A stretch of 64,000 nt of DNA, from NCBI RefSeq assembly GCF_000974785.1, contig NZ_BBWV01000004.1:124001-188000 (forward strand), written 5' to 3'. Position numbers and translations under genes: made by a program. The notes below the pieces were generated by a model that saw nothing but the letters and a program-made list of their open reading frames with translations, was not told the DNA's origin and made no database searches. The DNA is from Flavihumibacter petaseus NBRC 106054 (lineage in GTDB: Bacteria; Bacteroidota; Bacteroidia; Chitinophagales; Chitinophagaceae). Below are positions 1 through 9,499 of the stretch, piece after piece (position 1 is the stretch's first letter; each line of letters starts with the position of its first letter).

Positions 1-1296
1 CAACAGGTCACAGAGAATGCGCCTGAAATATTCATGGCGCGGAAAGGAAAGGAAACTGCGTGAATCAGTAAGCATGCCTACAAATCTGCTCAGCAATCCC
101 ATATTGGAAAGCGTGTTGAGTTGCCGGATCATTCCATCCTTCTGATCCAGAAACCACCAGGCCGAACCCCATTGCATTTTTCCCGGAACCGACCCGTCAT
201 TGAAATTTCCAATCATCGTCGCCATCACTTCATTGTCCGCCGGATTAAGGTTATAGAGTATCGTTTTGGCAAGCTGATTCCCGGCATCCAGGTTATCCAG
301 AAAATCAGATAAAGCCTTTGCCTGCGGGAAGTCACCGATTGAATCCCATCCGGTATCCGGACCTAAAGTCCGCAACATCCGCCGGTTATTATTCCGCAAC
401 GCTCCTACATGGAACTGTTGCACCCAGTTTTTTTCATGATCCCAGGTTGCAAATTCATGAAGGAGAAATGACTTGTATTGTAAAACTTCCACTGGATGAA
501 TTTCTTCTCCCGCAAGGAAACGGCTGAATATGCGTTCAGCTGTATGATGATCAACGGGCAGCGCATAAAGGTTTTCAAGCCCATGATCTGAAATCCGGCA
601 CCCGTGTCTTGCGAAGTGGTCATGCCTTGTCCTGAGGCATGCAAGCAGGCGTTGCAGATCATTCAGCTCCGTATTACTAACGGCAGACAATCGTTCTAAG
701 TATTGCCGGAGCCTTGCGCCGTCCTCCATCTGCATAACAGCATCAGGCCGGAAGGCAGGATATACCGCCGTTGTCCCCTTTTGTTCCGAATGTACGCGGT
801 GATGTTCCAGGGAATCTGCCGGATCGTCAGTAGTGCAAACTACTTCCACTTTACAGCGTTCCAACAATTGCTGAACCCTGAATTCCGGCCCTGACAGCAT
901 CTCGTTGCAGGTGTCATAAATAATATCGGCCGTTTCAGCACTTAGCAACGTGGAAATTCCGAAATAACGCTGCAGTTCAAGATGCGTCCAGTGATATAGT
1001 GGATTCCTGACCGTATAGGGAACTGTCGCTGCCCAGTGCCGGAACTTCTCCCGGTCTGTTGCATCTCCGGTAATGAAATGTTCAGGCACGCCATTCGCTC
1101 TCATAGCACGCCACTTATAGTGATCTCCCTGAAGCCAAAGGCTGGTAAGGTTTTCAAACTGGTGATTTCGCGCTATATAGTCGGGTGGTAAATGGTTATG
1201 GTAGTCGATGATAGGAAGGTCCGCCGCATATTCGTGGTAAAGCCGGCGTGAGGCTTCAGTTTGCAACAAAAAATCTCTGTCGAGAAAGGCCTTCAT
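1..1296 (-). CDS. uxaC: Glucuronate isomerase, C-terminus cut by window edge
   Basis: Cytoplasmic uronate isomerase that converts D-glucuronate to D-fructuronate (and galacturonate to tagaturonate), the entry step of hexuronate catabolism. Read down from the ATG at 1296 the frame stays open for 432 codons to position 1. The family is about 470 residues, so roughly the last 40 are missing. The amidohydrolase-type metal pair HNH is at residues 33-35, TTDDP lies near residue 154, and RHEYFRR at 420-426 is a UxaC hallmark. The ATG overlaps the TGA of the upstream antiporter (ATGA), so translation is probably coupled. It is the last visible gene of the unit that begins at 4756. Confidence 0.93.
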   Translation of the reverse strand, partial: MKAFLDRDFLLQTEASRRLYHEYAADLPIIDYHNHLPPDYIARNHQFENLTSLWLQGDHYKWRAMRANGVPEHFITGDATDREKFRHWAATVPYTVRNPLYHWTHLELQRYFGISTLLSAETADIIYDTCNEMLSGPEFRVQQLLERCKVEVVCTTDDPADSLEHHRVHSEQKGTTAVYPAFRPDAVMQMEDGARLRQYLERLSAVSNTELNDLQRLLACLRTRHDHFARHGCRISDHGLENLYALPVDHHTAERIFSRFLAGEEIHPVEVLQYKSFLLHEFATWDHEKNWVQQFHVGALRNNNRRMLRTLGPDTGWDSIGDFPQAKALSDFLDNLDAGNQLAKTILYNLNPADNEVMATMIGNFNDGSVPGKMQWGSAWWFLDQKDGMIRQLNTLSNMGLLSRFVGMLTDSRSFLSFPRHEYFRRILCDLL

Positions 1297-2573
1297 GGTG
1301 TCAAGTTAGTTGTTGTCTGTTTATCATTCTGTTTCCCCGCCAGTTTCCTTACCAGCCAGGGCAATGTCAGCCCCTGGCCCAGCAAAGTAATCAGCACTAC
1401 GGCGACTGATATGAAAATAATGGCATTTCGCTGGGGAAACGCTGTACCATCAGTCAGCGTTAATGGCAAACCGATAGCGATCGCCAGTGATACAATACCC
1501 CGCATACCTGACCAGCTGACGATCAGGCTTGTCCGTATATCCAGCAATGCCTCTTCCTTCACCCGCTTGTGCTGCCTGACAAATGCGCGTTCGAGGTTCA
1601 CCTGCTGAAGAAATACTCTCGCCATACGCATCAGGAGGGCTGCCAGGGTAATGATGACGGCATATCCGATATAGGGAACTATAAGCCTTTCATCCAGAGT
1701 TTGCACGATATAGGGAAATTGAAGCCCGATCAAAAGGAATATCAGGCCGTTCAGCAGGTAGATCATCACACTCCAGAAATTGCGGGATTGTTGCTTGAGG
1801 TGTTCCGGAAATACTTTTCTGCTGAGATGCCCCATGCTTAACCCCAAAACAACAACTGCAAGCACGCCGGATACCTGGAACGCTTCAGCAAACAGGTAGG
1901 TAATAAAGGGGATCAGTAAAATAAAACTGATGATTACGAGATTGTTTCGGGGAAACTGCCTTAATACCAGGCCAAACAGGCGTCCCATTACAAGGCCCAC
2001 AAGCACACCGCCGATCATGAGCCGCACAAAAGCCAGTCCCGCCTGCCACCATACGAAGCCTGTTCCGGCAACTGCGGCAACAGAGAACCTGTAGGCAACC
2101 AGCGCAGACGCGTCATTGACAAGACTCTCACCTTCGAGGATATCTTTTGTCTTCTGAGTCAGGCCAAGACCGCTGGTAACCCCCATCGCGGCAACAGCAT
2201 CTGTTGCGGAAAGGATTGCGCCCAGCACAAAGGCCAGCGGCCAGGTAAATCCCGGGATCAGGTAACGCGCTACGATCGCAATACCCAGTGTCGATAAAAA
2301 CACCAGCGAAACACCAAGGGTAGTGATTGTATTGAAATGTACCCGGAATGCGTCCTTTTCCATATTGAAAGCTGCATCATATAACAACGGAGGAAGAAAC
2401 AGCAGGAAGATAACTTCGGGTTCCAGTTCAACTTTTGGTATGACCGGAATAAATCCAATTCCTATTCCTGCAAGGATAAGCAAGATGGGAGCCGGCAATT
2501 TAAGACTTTCGCTTACTGCCGACAGAATAACCATTATGGCCAGTATAAAGAGTACCACCCCGTAGTGTTCCAT
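1293..2573 (-). CDS. CPA1-family Na+/H+ antiporter
   Basis: Inner-membrane cation:proton antiporter of 426 residues with about twelve hydrophobic segments. Family signatures are visible: ATDAVA at residues 123-128 (the CPA1 ATDPVA-type ion-binding motif, with Ala in place of Pro), GESLVNDAS at 148-156, and SGMRGIVSLA in the C-terminal third. There is no long cytosolic tail, as in bacterial NhaP-like members. It starts 11 bp after the stop of the PQQ dehydrogenase gene and ends in an ATGA overlap with uxaC, so the three are probably cotranscribed. A role in balancing protons released by periplasmic sugar oxidation is inference only. Which cation is moved cannot be told from sequence. Confidence 0.9.
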   Translation of the reverse strand: MEHYGVVLFILAIMVILSAVSESLKLPAPILLILAGIGIGFIPVIPKVELEPEVIFLLFLPPLLYDAAFNMEKDAFRVHFNTITTLGVSLVFLSTLGIAIVARYLIPGFTWPLAFVLGAILSATDAVAAMGVTSGLGLTQKTKDILEGESLVNDASALVAYRFSVAAVAGTGFVWWQAGLAFVRLMIGGVLVGLVMGRLFGLVLRQFPRNNLVIISFILLIPFITYLFAEAFQVSGVLAVVVLGLSMGHLSRKVFPEHLKQQSRNFWSVMIYLLNGLIFLLIGLQFPYIVQTLDERLIVPYIGYAVIITLAALLMRMARVFLQQVNLERAFVRQHKRVKEEALLDIRTSLIVSWSGMRGIVSLAIAIGLPLTLTDGTAFPQRNAIIFISVAVVLITLLGQGLTLPWLVRKLAGKQNDKQTTTNLTP

Positions 2574-2584
2574 GATCAGTGCTT

Positions 2585-4756
2585 TTACGGCAAGGCAAAA
2601 GTAATATAGGCATCTCCGCCGGGCTTGCCCAATTTACCCCCACCGCAGGCAATGGTAATGTATTGTTTGCCATTCACCTGGTAAACTGCAGGCGTTGCAA
2701 AGCCCGGTGCAGGCAGGTCGGCCTCCCACAACATCATGCCGTTTCCCTTATGAAATGCCCGGATTTTCCTGTCGCTCGAAGCCGCTATGATCACGAGTCC
2801 TCCCGCAGTTACTACCGGACCACCGTAATTCTCCGTACCGGAATGAATGCCCTTCGATTTTAACTCCGGATAGTCCCCTAGTGGTACTCTCCAACGGATC
2901 TCGCCGGTATTCAGATCAACCGCATTTAATGTGCCCCAGGGAGGATTGATCGCAGGATATCCTTCAGGAGTTTTGAATTTATGGTATCCGGTAGCGTTAT
3001 ATGGCAATTGATAAAATGCATCTTCAGCTTTCGGAGAAGGAACAAAAGGCAATTTGCCGGATTTTGCGTCCTGCCGGACAAATGAAATAATGGCACGTTT
3101 TTCCTCCATTGAAAGATGATTAAATGAAGGCATCATCCTTCTGCCGGTATTAAGCAGCCTGAGCATCGCCGCATCCGGATACTTTTTACCGGCATCCACC
3201 AATGAAGGATAATTGCCTGAGCCTTTCCTGTCGGGCCCATGACAATTCATACAGTTAGCCTTATACAAGGCATTTCCGGCCCCCATATAATCTTGCTTTC
3301 GCGACTGACCAGGATTATTGTCCACCATCGTCAGTATCCAGGGCACTTCATTTGCATTCACATAAAGGATTGCTGTTTCCGGATCATATGCCGGCCCACC
3401 CCATTCTGCACCACCGTCAAAGCCAGGAAAGATCAGTGTTCCGGATCTTGACGGGGCCATAAACATGTTCCCTTTCTGCAAGGTATCATACTGCGCAGCT
3501 ATTTTACGGAATGAACTGTCTGGAACCAGTCGATTCAGGTCTGCAGCTGTTATCACCTGGCGCGTAAACGGTTTGGGAAAAGACGGTATCGGTTGAGTAG
3601 GCGATAATTGCTCTCCATCAAGTACCGGGCTGACGGGAACGGCTATTTCCGGAATAGGATAAACCGGCACACCGGTGGCACGATCGAAAAGGTAAATAAA
3701 CCCTGTTTTGGACACCTGCGCCAATGCCTCCACTTGTTTGCCATCTTTGGTAATGTTCACGAGTACCGGTGCGCTTGGCAGATCCCTGTCCCACACATCA
3801 TGGTGCATTGTCTGAAAATGCCATACCCGCTTTCCCGTCCCCGCATCCAGGGCCAGTACACAGTTAGCGTAAAGATTTTCTCCTTTCCGCTTTCCCCCGT
3901 AAAAATCATATACTGCAGATCCCGTGGGTGCAAAAACAATTCCTTTTTCTTCATCCAGGCTGAAACCCGCCCAGCAGTTGGCTCCGCCTACATAACGGTA
4001 GGCAGTTGAATCCTGCCAGGTTTCAAATCCAGCTTCGCCGGGTTGCGGTATCGTGTGAAATATCCATTGTTGTTTGCCGGAATGTACGTCGTAAGCCCGG
4101 ATATGACCCGGCGCTGCCACAGATTCTTCCGCTACGCGCATCCCCACAATGATCAGGTCTTTATATATTATACCCGGCGTGGTTCCCGCTACATAAAGAT
4201 CGTCAGCTTTCCTGCCGAGGCCCTGATGAAGGTCAATCCGGCCATGATCACCAAAATCTCTGAACGGCTCGCCGGTAAACCCGTTTATGCAATATAATTT
4301 ACCGTTGGCGGAATAAAAAAGCCTGCGTTCTCCCTTGCCTTTATATACAGCCAGCCCGCGGGAAGCATTGATGGCAAAGCTCCCTTCCGGCCGATACTCA
4401 CCAACTGAATCAGCAACGGGATCATATACCCATAACTGTTTCCCTGTTGCTGCATGAAGGGCAAATAATTTCAGTTTTGGACTGATCCCGTATAACACGG
4501 TATCGATTACCACCGGGTTCACCTGGATCTGCGTATTGGAATCGGCATCATTCGAATGATAGGTCCATGCAATGGTAAGCTGCTGCACATTTGTGGTATC
4601 AATCTGCCGAAGGTTCACATACCGGTTATTCGATTTGTTGGCCCCATAAATTTCCCACCCTGAATCAGCATTTGAGGGATGTTGATTACATGCAGTAAAT
4701 ATGAGGCTGGCAATAAAGACCCGGGAAGTGCCGGTTAACAGGCGAATCAGATGCAT
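2585..4756 (-). CDS. PQQ-dependent dehydrogenase lipoprotein with inserted cytochrome c domain
   Basis: Quinoprotein of 723 residues resembling glucose/alcohol dehydrogenases of the eight-bladed PQQ propeller fold. It would oxidise a sugar or alcohol outside the cytoplasmic membrane and pass electrons to a c-type heme. A lipobox ends in Cys23 (LIFTAC), so it is a lipoprotein. The N-terminal WEIYG..NNRY motif, repeated propeller-blade tryptophan motifs and the C-terminal GPVVTAGGLVIIAA blade are typical. A heme site CMNCH near residues 502-506 lies inside a cytochrome c insertion between propeller blades. No PQQ synthesis genes are present in the window. It heads the operon with the antiporter and uxaC. 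Substrate is unresolved; gcd-like is the best guess. Confidence 0.87.
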   Translation of the reverse strand: MHLIRLLTGTSRVFIASLIFTACNQHPSNADSGWEIYGANKSNNRYVNLRQIDTTNVQQLTIAWTYHSNDADSNTQIQVNPVVIDTVLYGISPKLKLFALHAATGKQLWVYDPVADSVGEYRPEGSFAINASRGLAVYKGKGERRLFYSANGKLYCINGFTGEPFRDFGDHGRIDLHQGLGRKADDLYVAGTTPGIIYKDLIIVGMRVAEESVAAPGHIRAYDVHSGKQQWIFHTIPQPGEAGFETWQDSTAYRYVGGANCWAGFSLDEEKGIVFAPTGSAVYDFYGGKRKGENLYANCVLALDAGTGKRVWHFQTMHHDVWDRDLPSAPVLVNITKDGKQVEALAQVSKTGFIYLFDRATGVPVYPIPEIAVPVSPVLDGEQLSPTQPIPSFPKPFTRQVITAADLNRLVPDSSFRKIAAQYDTLQKGNMFMAPSRSGTLIFPGFDGGAEWGGPAYDPETAILYVNANEVPWILTMVDNNPGQSRKQDYMGAGNALYKANCMNCHGPDRKGSGNYPSLVDAGKKYPDAAMLRLLNTGRRMMPSFNHLSMEEKRAIISFVRQDAKSGKLPFVPSPKAEDAFYQLPYNATGYHKFKTPEGYPAINPPWGTLNAVDLNTGEIRWRVPLGDYPELKSKGIHSGTENYGGPVVTAGGLVIIAASSDRKIRAFHKGNGMMLWEADLPAPGFATPAVYQVNGKQYITIACGGGKLGKPGGDAYITFALP

Positions 4757-4790
4757 CTTTAAAATAAAAGCTTTTTTTGTACATTACTGT

Positions 4791-5678
4791 ATGCTGCTCA
4801 ATAAAAGGATCTCCATCTCCTACTTCCTGCGGCTGATCTGGGTCGATGTGGCCATCATTTCGGCATATGCAATCCTTTCTTCTTTTATGGATCAGCGGGC
4901 ATTTTTCAAACAGATCGTTATCCCCCTTTCCTTTCCCGGTATTGTTGGTACACTGGTGTCATTGCTGCTGGCTTTCCGTACTTCACAATCCTATGAGCGC
5001 TGGTGGGAAGCACGAATCGTTTGGGGAGCAATCGTAAACGACAGCAGAACGCTGATCCGGCAGTTGTTGCAGTTTTTACCAGATACGCCTGCGGCTCGAA
5101 AGGAAGTACAGGATTTTGCTGAAAGACAATCAATATGGTGTTTCGCCTTGGGAGAATCATTGCGGCAATCTGGAAGTTCCGTCAGGGTGCAACAATACCT
5201 GTCGCATCACCAGGTTGAAAGCATCAACGTACCCAACGCACTGTTGCTTGCTCACTCCACACAAATAGCCCACGTAAGTGAACAGTTCGGCATTAATCCC
5301 AACAAACAGGTGCAGCTTGACGCAACATTGGCCCGGCTTACAGAGGCGATGGGACAATGTGAAAGGATCAAGAATACCATATTTCCCAAATCCTACAGCC
5401 TGCTTATACACTTCCTTATCTATGTCTTCCTGACAATACTGCCGTTTGGCATAGAGAACGTTTCACTCGAAGTGGAGGTCATCCTGTCTATCCTGTTACC
5501 AACTTTGTTTATCACGATCGAAAGGACAGCGATTCTGATGCAGGATCCTTTTGAAAACCGTCCGACTGATACCCCTGTTACGAAACTGGCACAGACAATC
5601 GAAAACAACCTCCGTGAAATGACTGGGTTACCGCCAGTTGAACAAATACCCTATGAAGGAGCCTACTACGTAATGTAA
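4791..5678 (+). CDS. Bestrophin-like membrane protein (UPF0187/YneE family)
   Basis: Predicted inner-membrane anion channel of the bestrophin family, 295 residues. The conserved motif RTSQSYERWWEAR is at residues 63-75, preceded by a hydrophobic pore-like segment and followed by a second hydrophobic pair near residues 205-245. I chose the ATG at 4791 because the longer reading from 4701 runs antisense into the start of the divergent PQQ dehydrogenase gene and adds no family-like sequence. That leaves only 34 bp between the two divergent starts, so they must share or overlap promoter sequence. The DinB-family gene follows after 9 bp, suggesting an operon. Confidence 0.88.
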   Translation: MLLNKRISISYFLRLIWVDVAIISAYAILSSFMDQRAFFKQIVIPLSFPGIVGTLVSLLLAFRTSQSYERWWEARIVWGAIVNDSRTLIRQLLQFLPDTPAARKEVQDFAERQSIWCFALGESLRQSGSSVRVQQYLSHHQVESINVPNALLLAHSTQIAHVSEQFGINPNKQVQLDATLARLTEAMGQCERIKNTIFPKSYSLLIHFLIYVFLTILPFGIENVSLEVEVILSILLPTLFITIERTAILMQDPFENRPTDTPVTKLAQTIENNLREMTGLPPVEQIPYEGAYYVM

Positions 5679-5687
5679 ACGCATCCT

Positions 5688-6209
5688 ATGCCAGCGCTGC
5701 AAGAAAAGTTACAGGAATTCAATGAAACCGTGGAGCGCTGGATCAGTTTCACCGGCACCTGTTCCCGAGAAAGATTTTATTTCCAACCATCACAGGGTGG
5801 ATGGTCGATTGCCCAGGTATACGCGCACCTTATCGCCGATACTATATGGATGTCACAACAAATGCAAACAGCATTGCTCCTTCCATACCATACTGCGGAA
5901 ACGATGAAACCAGAAGCTATTCAAATGTTTCAGGCTAACAGCTTTCCGGATTTGCGAATAGAAAATCCATTCAATGATCCGATGATCACACCACCTGAGC
6001 ATCAACAGGCAGCTGCTGATGCACTCGCGCATCTCCGGAGGGAAATAAACGATTTGTTTGACGCCCATGGTGAAGACATCATGCATGGAAAGTCAGCGCA
6101 CCCGGGGTTGGGCTATTTCACCGCAGCTGAATGGCTTCAATTTGCAACCATGCACTTCAGGCATCACCAGCGCCAGAAACAGCGGATTGAAGAGGAGTTC
6201 TACCGTTAA
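5688..6209 (+). CDS. DinB-family protein
   Basis: Small four-helix-bundle protein (173 residues) of the DinB/YfiT superfamily. Many members bind a metal through three histidines and act as thiol-dependent transferases or have unknown roles. His47 in the YAHL motif and the HFRHHQRQ motif at 156-163 fit the expected three-His site. The N-terminal tryptophan-rich GGWS motif before the first His is also typical. It lies 9 bp downstream of the bestrophin-like gene, so cotranscription is likely, though a functional link is not known. The specific reaction cannot be told from sequence. Confidence 0.82.
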   Translation: MPALQEKLQEFNETVERWISFTGTCSRERFYFQPSQGGWSIAQVYAHLIADTIWMSQQMQTALLLPYHTAETMKPEAIQMFQANSFPDLRIENPFNDPMITPPEHQQAAADALAHLRREINDLFDAHGEDIMHGKSAHPGLGYFTAAEWLQFATMHFRHHQRQKQRIEEEFYR

Positions 6210-6238
6210 TACCGCAAATTCACCACGTAGATCTACTA

Positions 6239-6269
6239 TTGCAACTGTATTTTCCGATATATACTTTTG
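6239..6269 (+). promoter_or_regulatory. Bacteroidota-type promoter for the T9SS protein gene
   Basis: TTG at 6239-6241 and TACTTTTG at 6262-6269 are separated by 20 bp, matching the known Bacteroidota primary sigma consensus TTG-N19-21-TAnnTTTG. Transcription would begin near 6275, about 40 bases before the ATG at 6317. Confidence 0.65.
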
Positions 6270-6316
6270 ATCTATCCAAATCCTATTGAATACGACTAAT
6301 CTGTCAACTATTCAAT

Positions 6317-8008
6317 ATGATACGTACCCTAACCTTTTGGCTATTGGCCATAACACCCTGTGCAGTATTTGCACAAAATGCAGGTGATTACCGCTCTTCC
6401 GGAGCCGGCACAGTTCAGGTAAATTTAAACACTGCCGCCAACTGGCAGGTCTACAATGCAATTACACATCAGTGGGATCCGGCAACGTTGGCTCCCAACA
6501 CAAGTGTTGCGGGTTTCGCAGTTACTTCAAAAATCACCATCAGCGCTGATGACATCTGGATTAACAACAGCAATGTCGTCATGCCGTACAGCCTCATCGG
6601 TATTAACTTTACTTTCGAAGGAACGCTAGGCATTTTTTCAGGAAATATCGACTTTTCCAATTCATCTCTCGACCGCCAGACCTTCCGGCAAACCGGTACG
6701 GTCAATTATGGATCTGCATTCGCCGGGTCCACCTTTCAAAGCCTGTACCTCACCGCCACCTCTGGCACGTTTACACCCACTTTCGCGGGGAACCTTTCGG
6801 TGGAAAGTGACCTGGTTTTAACCAATACGAGACTCCAGGCACCAAACGCAGGCCAGCAGATCAGCGTTGCGAGGAATATTGATCTGAACAACAACAGCTT
6901 TATCGAGGTTACCGGCAACAATGGCCTGCTTTCGATCACAGGCACATTTAATAATGCGGGGTCCAACGGTTATATTCAACTGGGGCGGTCAGCACATGTG
7001 CAGAAAGATGCTACCCGTAATACCAATGTGCTGTTTCCAATTGGAACTTCGGCCGGCTATCTGCCAATTACTGTCGGATTGGGCAACAACAATAAAACAT
7101 TATCTGTGGGTGTATTCACTCAACCGACAAGCAATGGCTCAGCTAGCGGTACACCATTCCCCAACTTAAGTTATATGGTGAATGCGATGTGGAACCTGAA
7201 TGTCAGCGGCACCACCAATAATGCCAATGGATCATCTATATTACTCGAATGGCCCGCTTCACTGGAAGGTGGCGGATTTAAAACCCTGGCTAACAACAAA
7301 CTGGGCATTTCTCTGAATACTGCTCCGGGCACATCAACAACCTGGTCAACCGCCAATGCAAATCAATCTAACAACTCGGCCAATTCCGCTAATCGTAATG
7401 GTATATCTTTTGCCAGCGGAACGACCACAGCCTTTGGTGTAACCATGCGACTCATCGCCATGCCGGTTAAAACCAGGGACCTCACTGCAAAGTGGCTTGG
7501 TGAAAATGCACAACTGGCGTGGACAGGAGTGGCTACTACGAACCAGGGATACTTTGAAGTGGAAAGGGCAACAGCTATCGAAGGGCCTTACACGAAAGCA
7601 GGAACTTTGTCTGTTTCACAAGTAGGGGAAGCCAGATACATTTTCAGTGACAAGACCTCAACCGCAACGACCTGGTATTACCGCATCCGTACGGTAGACG
7701 AGAATGGCAAAGTTGACTATACTTCAGCAGTCAGGCTGACCGCCCTCCAAAACCAGTTCCGCATGGAGTCTGTTTACCCGCAACCGGCCGGTGATCAGTG
7801 CCAGGTGCAGTGGTTCAGCCCAATAGCGGGAACGGTAAATATGCAACTGGTTAACGCATCAGGTGTGACAATTAAAAAGGCGACCCTGAATGCTACAAAA
7901 GGAACACAAAGAAAACAGCTGGATCTCACAAACTGTGCAAAAGGCATCTACTACCTGACCCTTACTCAGGAAAACCAGACAGCTCAATCCATGCTTATAA
8001 AACTTTAG
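6317..8008 (+). CDS. Secreted protein with C-terminal type IX secretion sorting domain
   Basis: Exported protein of 563 residues with a Sec signal peptide ending at about residue 19 (VFAQ). The body is rich in Asn, Thr and Gly with repeated short beta-strand patterns (residues 30-370), consistent with a beta-helix or adhesin-like fold. A fibronectin-like segment follows near 390-470 (AQLAWTG to YYRIRTVDENGK). The last 80 residues, from about 484 (VYPQPAGDQ) to the end KGIYYLTLTQ..SMLIKL, match a T9SS type A sorting domain, so it should be moved across the outer membrane and anchored or released. It is monocistronic, with its own promoter and a strong terminator. No catalytic motif was recognised; adhesion is a guess. 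Confidence 0.82.
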   Translation: MIRTLTFWLLAITPCAVFAQNAGDYRSSGAGTVQVNLNTAANWQVYNAITHQWDPATLAPNTSVAGFAVTSKITISADDIWINNSNVVMPYSLIGINFTFEGTLGIFSGNIDFSNSSLDRQTFRQTGTVNYGSAFAGSTFQSLYLTATSGTFTPTFAGNLSVESDLVLTNTRLQAPNAGQQISVARNIDLNNNSFIEVTGNNGLLSITGTFNNAGSNGYIQLGRSAHVQKDATRNTNVLFPIGTSAGYLPITVGLGNNNKTLSVGVFTQPTSNGSASGTPFPNLSYMVNAMWNLNVSGTTNNANGSSILLEWPASLEGGGFKTLANNKLGISLNTAPGTSTTWSTANANQSNNSANSANRNGISFASGTTTAFGVTMRLIAMPVKTRDLTAKWLGENAQLAWTGVATTNQGYFEVERATAIEGPYTKAGTLSVSQVGEARYIFSDKTSTATTWYYRIRTVDENGKVDYTSAVRLTALQNQFRMESVYPQPAGDQCQVQWFSPIAGTVNMQLVNASGVTIKKATLNATKGTQRKQLDLTNCAKGIYYLTLTQENQTAQSMLIKL

Positions 8009-8024
8009 GGGATCAATTACAGTA

Positions 8025-8062
8025 GCCTGCCGCGAAAGTTTTCTTTCCGGCGGGCTTTTTTA
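8025..8062 (+). terminator. Rho-independent terminator after the T9SS gene
   Basis: GCCTGCCG at 8025-8032 and CGGCGGGC at 8048-8055 enclose an inner stem GAAAG/CTTTC, with one bulged C and a TTTT loop. A run of T follows at 8056-8061. It starts 16 bases after the stop codon of the T9SS gene. Confidence 0.85.
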
Positions 8063-8254
8063 TTTCAGCCTACTGGTACAGGTTGTGGCCTTTTTCTTTT
8101 CAATACCAACGCTGAGATCGACCATCCACGCAACGGTAAAAACCTCCTGGGCATGATCAAGAATCAGAAACCGGTATTCCAGCCATTGCAATAGGAAGAC
8201 CAATACAGCGAAAGCTGTACCATACACAAAAACAAGGCGTTTTCCGTGAAGCAT
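8060..8254 (-). pseudogene. Probable N-terminal stump of a LuxR-type membrane regulator
   Basis: A 64-residue reading frame 4 bp downstream of the DUF1624 gene. It has one membrane segment (residues 7-23) followed by EYRFLILDHAQEVFTVA, which resembles, from memory, the N-terminus of Bacteroidota LuxR-family proteins that continue into a second membrane segment and a C-terminal HTH. Here the family-like sequence stops at about residue 42, and the remaining 22 residues are basic and unrelated. Only about 50 bp separate its end from the neighbouring T9SS gene, so there is no room for the missing HTH. I read it as a deletion remnant. A genuine short membrane protein remains possible. Confidence 0.5.
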
Positions 8255-8258
8255 CCGG

Positions 8259-9428
8259 TCAAAGATAACTCAACCACCATTGGTGTTTATGACTCAGCTT
8301 ATACCGGTCATACACCCTGCAAAGCGGATAAAGCGCCGCCACTATGATCAGCCAGACAGCATAAACAACCGGTAGTCCCGCCCCATAACCTTTAAGGGTT
8401 GTGCCGTCCGTGACCCAGCTTCCCGTTATAACCATATTTTGCCAGCCGAATCCTGTAACTCCCGCGAAATACATACCCAACGCATGAAAGATGTATATAT
8501 GCAGGATATAATACAGAAAAGGAACGCGGCCGTAGGTAGACACAACATTGGCGGCAGCTGATTTCACCTGTTCTGTAAATGCCAGGATCAGCAACATAGG
8601 CGAGAGCGTCATCAGCAGATATAGCAGAGAAGGCGGATATTTGGTTGTGTTAAGAAAAGACAACAGGGTAAAACCTTCTCTCGTCTGCGGTGACCAGGGG
8701 GAAGGGTCACCATAAATATTTGACCAGCGCAGGAACACAAAGGTGGCAATGCCGGTTACGCCCATGATCAGCAACAGTCTTTTCCGCTTTTGTGCCTCCA
8801 TTCCGGGCAGGTATAATTGTCCGAAACAATACCCGAGGAGCATCACTCCCAGCCAGGGCATCACAGGATAGGCAGCCAGAAAGGTGGCCCCGCCCCAATG
8901 AAAGATGCGGAAAGCATGCAAAACGGCCCATCCAAAACCTGCAGGGGTATTCCCTTCCACAGCTATGCCGTCCAGCAGGTTATGGCCGAATACCAACGCT
9001 AAGCCCAACAGCAGCATAAACCGCCTGGGAAGCCAGATCAGGCCGGCCATCAATACCATACACCAGCCCAGCGCCCAGATCACCTGAAGGGCAAATGTTC
9101 TGAACAGCGGATCGAAAAACCAGCCGAACGCCACTACTGTCAATTCCATCACTACAAGCCAGAGCCCCCTGGTCAACAGGAACCGCGACAGATCGGTTTT
9201 TGACTTTTTTTGCCCGGACAAAAAAGCCGAGGTTCCGGCCAGGAATACAAAAACCGGGGCACAGAAATGGGTGATCCACCGCGTAAAAAAGATAGACGGA
9301 GTGGTGTGCGCGAGGTCAGCAGGATTGTGCAGGAACGAATAGCCATGAAAATAATCCCTGGCATGGTCCAGTGCCATGATGATCATGGCCAGTCCCCTGA
9401 CGAAATCAATTGAACGGATGCGTGACAA
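8259..9428 (-). CDS. DUF1624 / heparan-alpha-glucosaminide N-acetyltransferase-like membrane protein
   Basis: Integral membrane protein of 389 residues with about ten hydrophobic segments, in the acyltransferase-like DUF1624 group. The N-terminal motif RIRSIDFVRGLAMIIMALDH with a following R-D-Y-F is the family signature. Members are thought to move acyl groups across the inner membrane, by analogy with the human lysosomal enzyme HGSNAT. The start is a TTG codon at 9428. No ATG lies upstream in frame, and the first internal ATG (codon 15) would remove the signature, so TTG is the supported start. The LuxR-like stump follows 4 bp later, suggesting a former regulator-enzyme pair. Confidence 0.85.
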   Translation of the reverse strand: MSRIRSIDFVRGLAMIIMALDHARDYFHGYSFLHNPADLAHTTPSIFFTRWITHFCAPVFVFLAGTSAFLSGQKKSKTDLSRFLLTRGLWLVVMELTVVAFGWFFDPLFRTFALQVIWALGWCMVLMAGLIWLPRRFMLLLGLALVFGHNLLDGIAVEGNTPAGFGWAVLHAFRIFHWGGATFLAAYPVMPWLGVMLLGYCFGQLYLPGMEAQKRKRLLLIMGVTGIATFVFLRWSNIYGDPSPWSPQTREGFTLLSFLNTTKYPPSLLYLLMTLSPMLLILAFTEQVKSAAANVVSTYGRVPFLYYILHIYIFHALGMYFAGVTGFGWQNMVITGSWVTDGTTLKGYGAGLPVVYAVWLIIVAALYPLCRVYDRYKLSHKHQWWLSYL

Positions 9429-9499
9429 GGTGTTGGTTTTTTGGGAAAATAAATTTCGGAAGAATTATGGATATATAACACTGGAAACGAGCCGAATAG

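Noticed and set aside
4701-4790. Earlier start for the bestrophin-like gene
   Set aside because: The extra 30 residues are antisense to the lipoprotein signal of the divergent PQQ dehydrogenase and do not match the family start.
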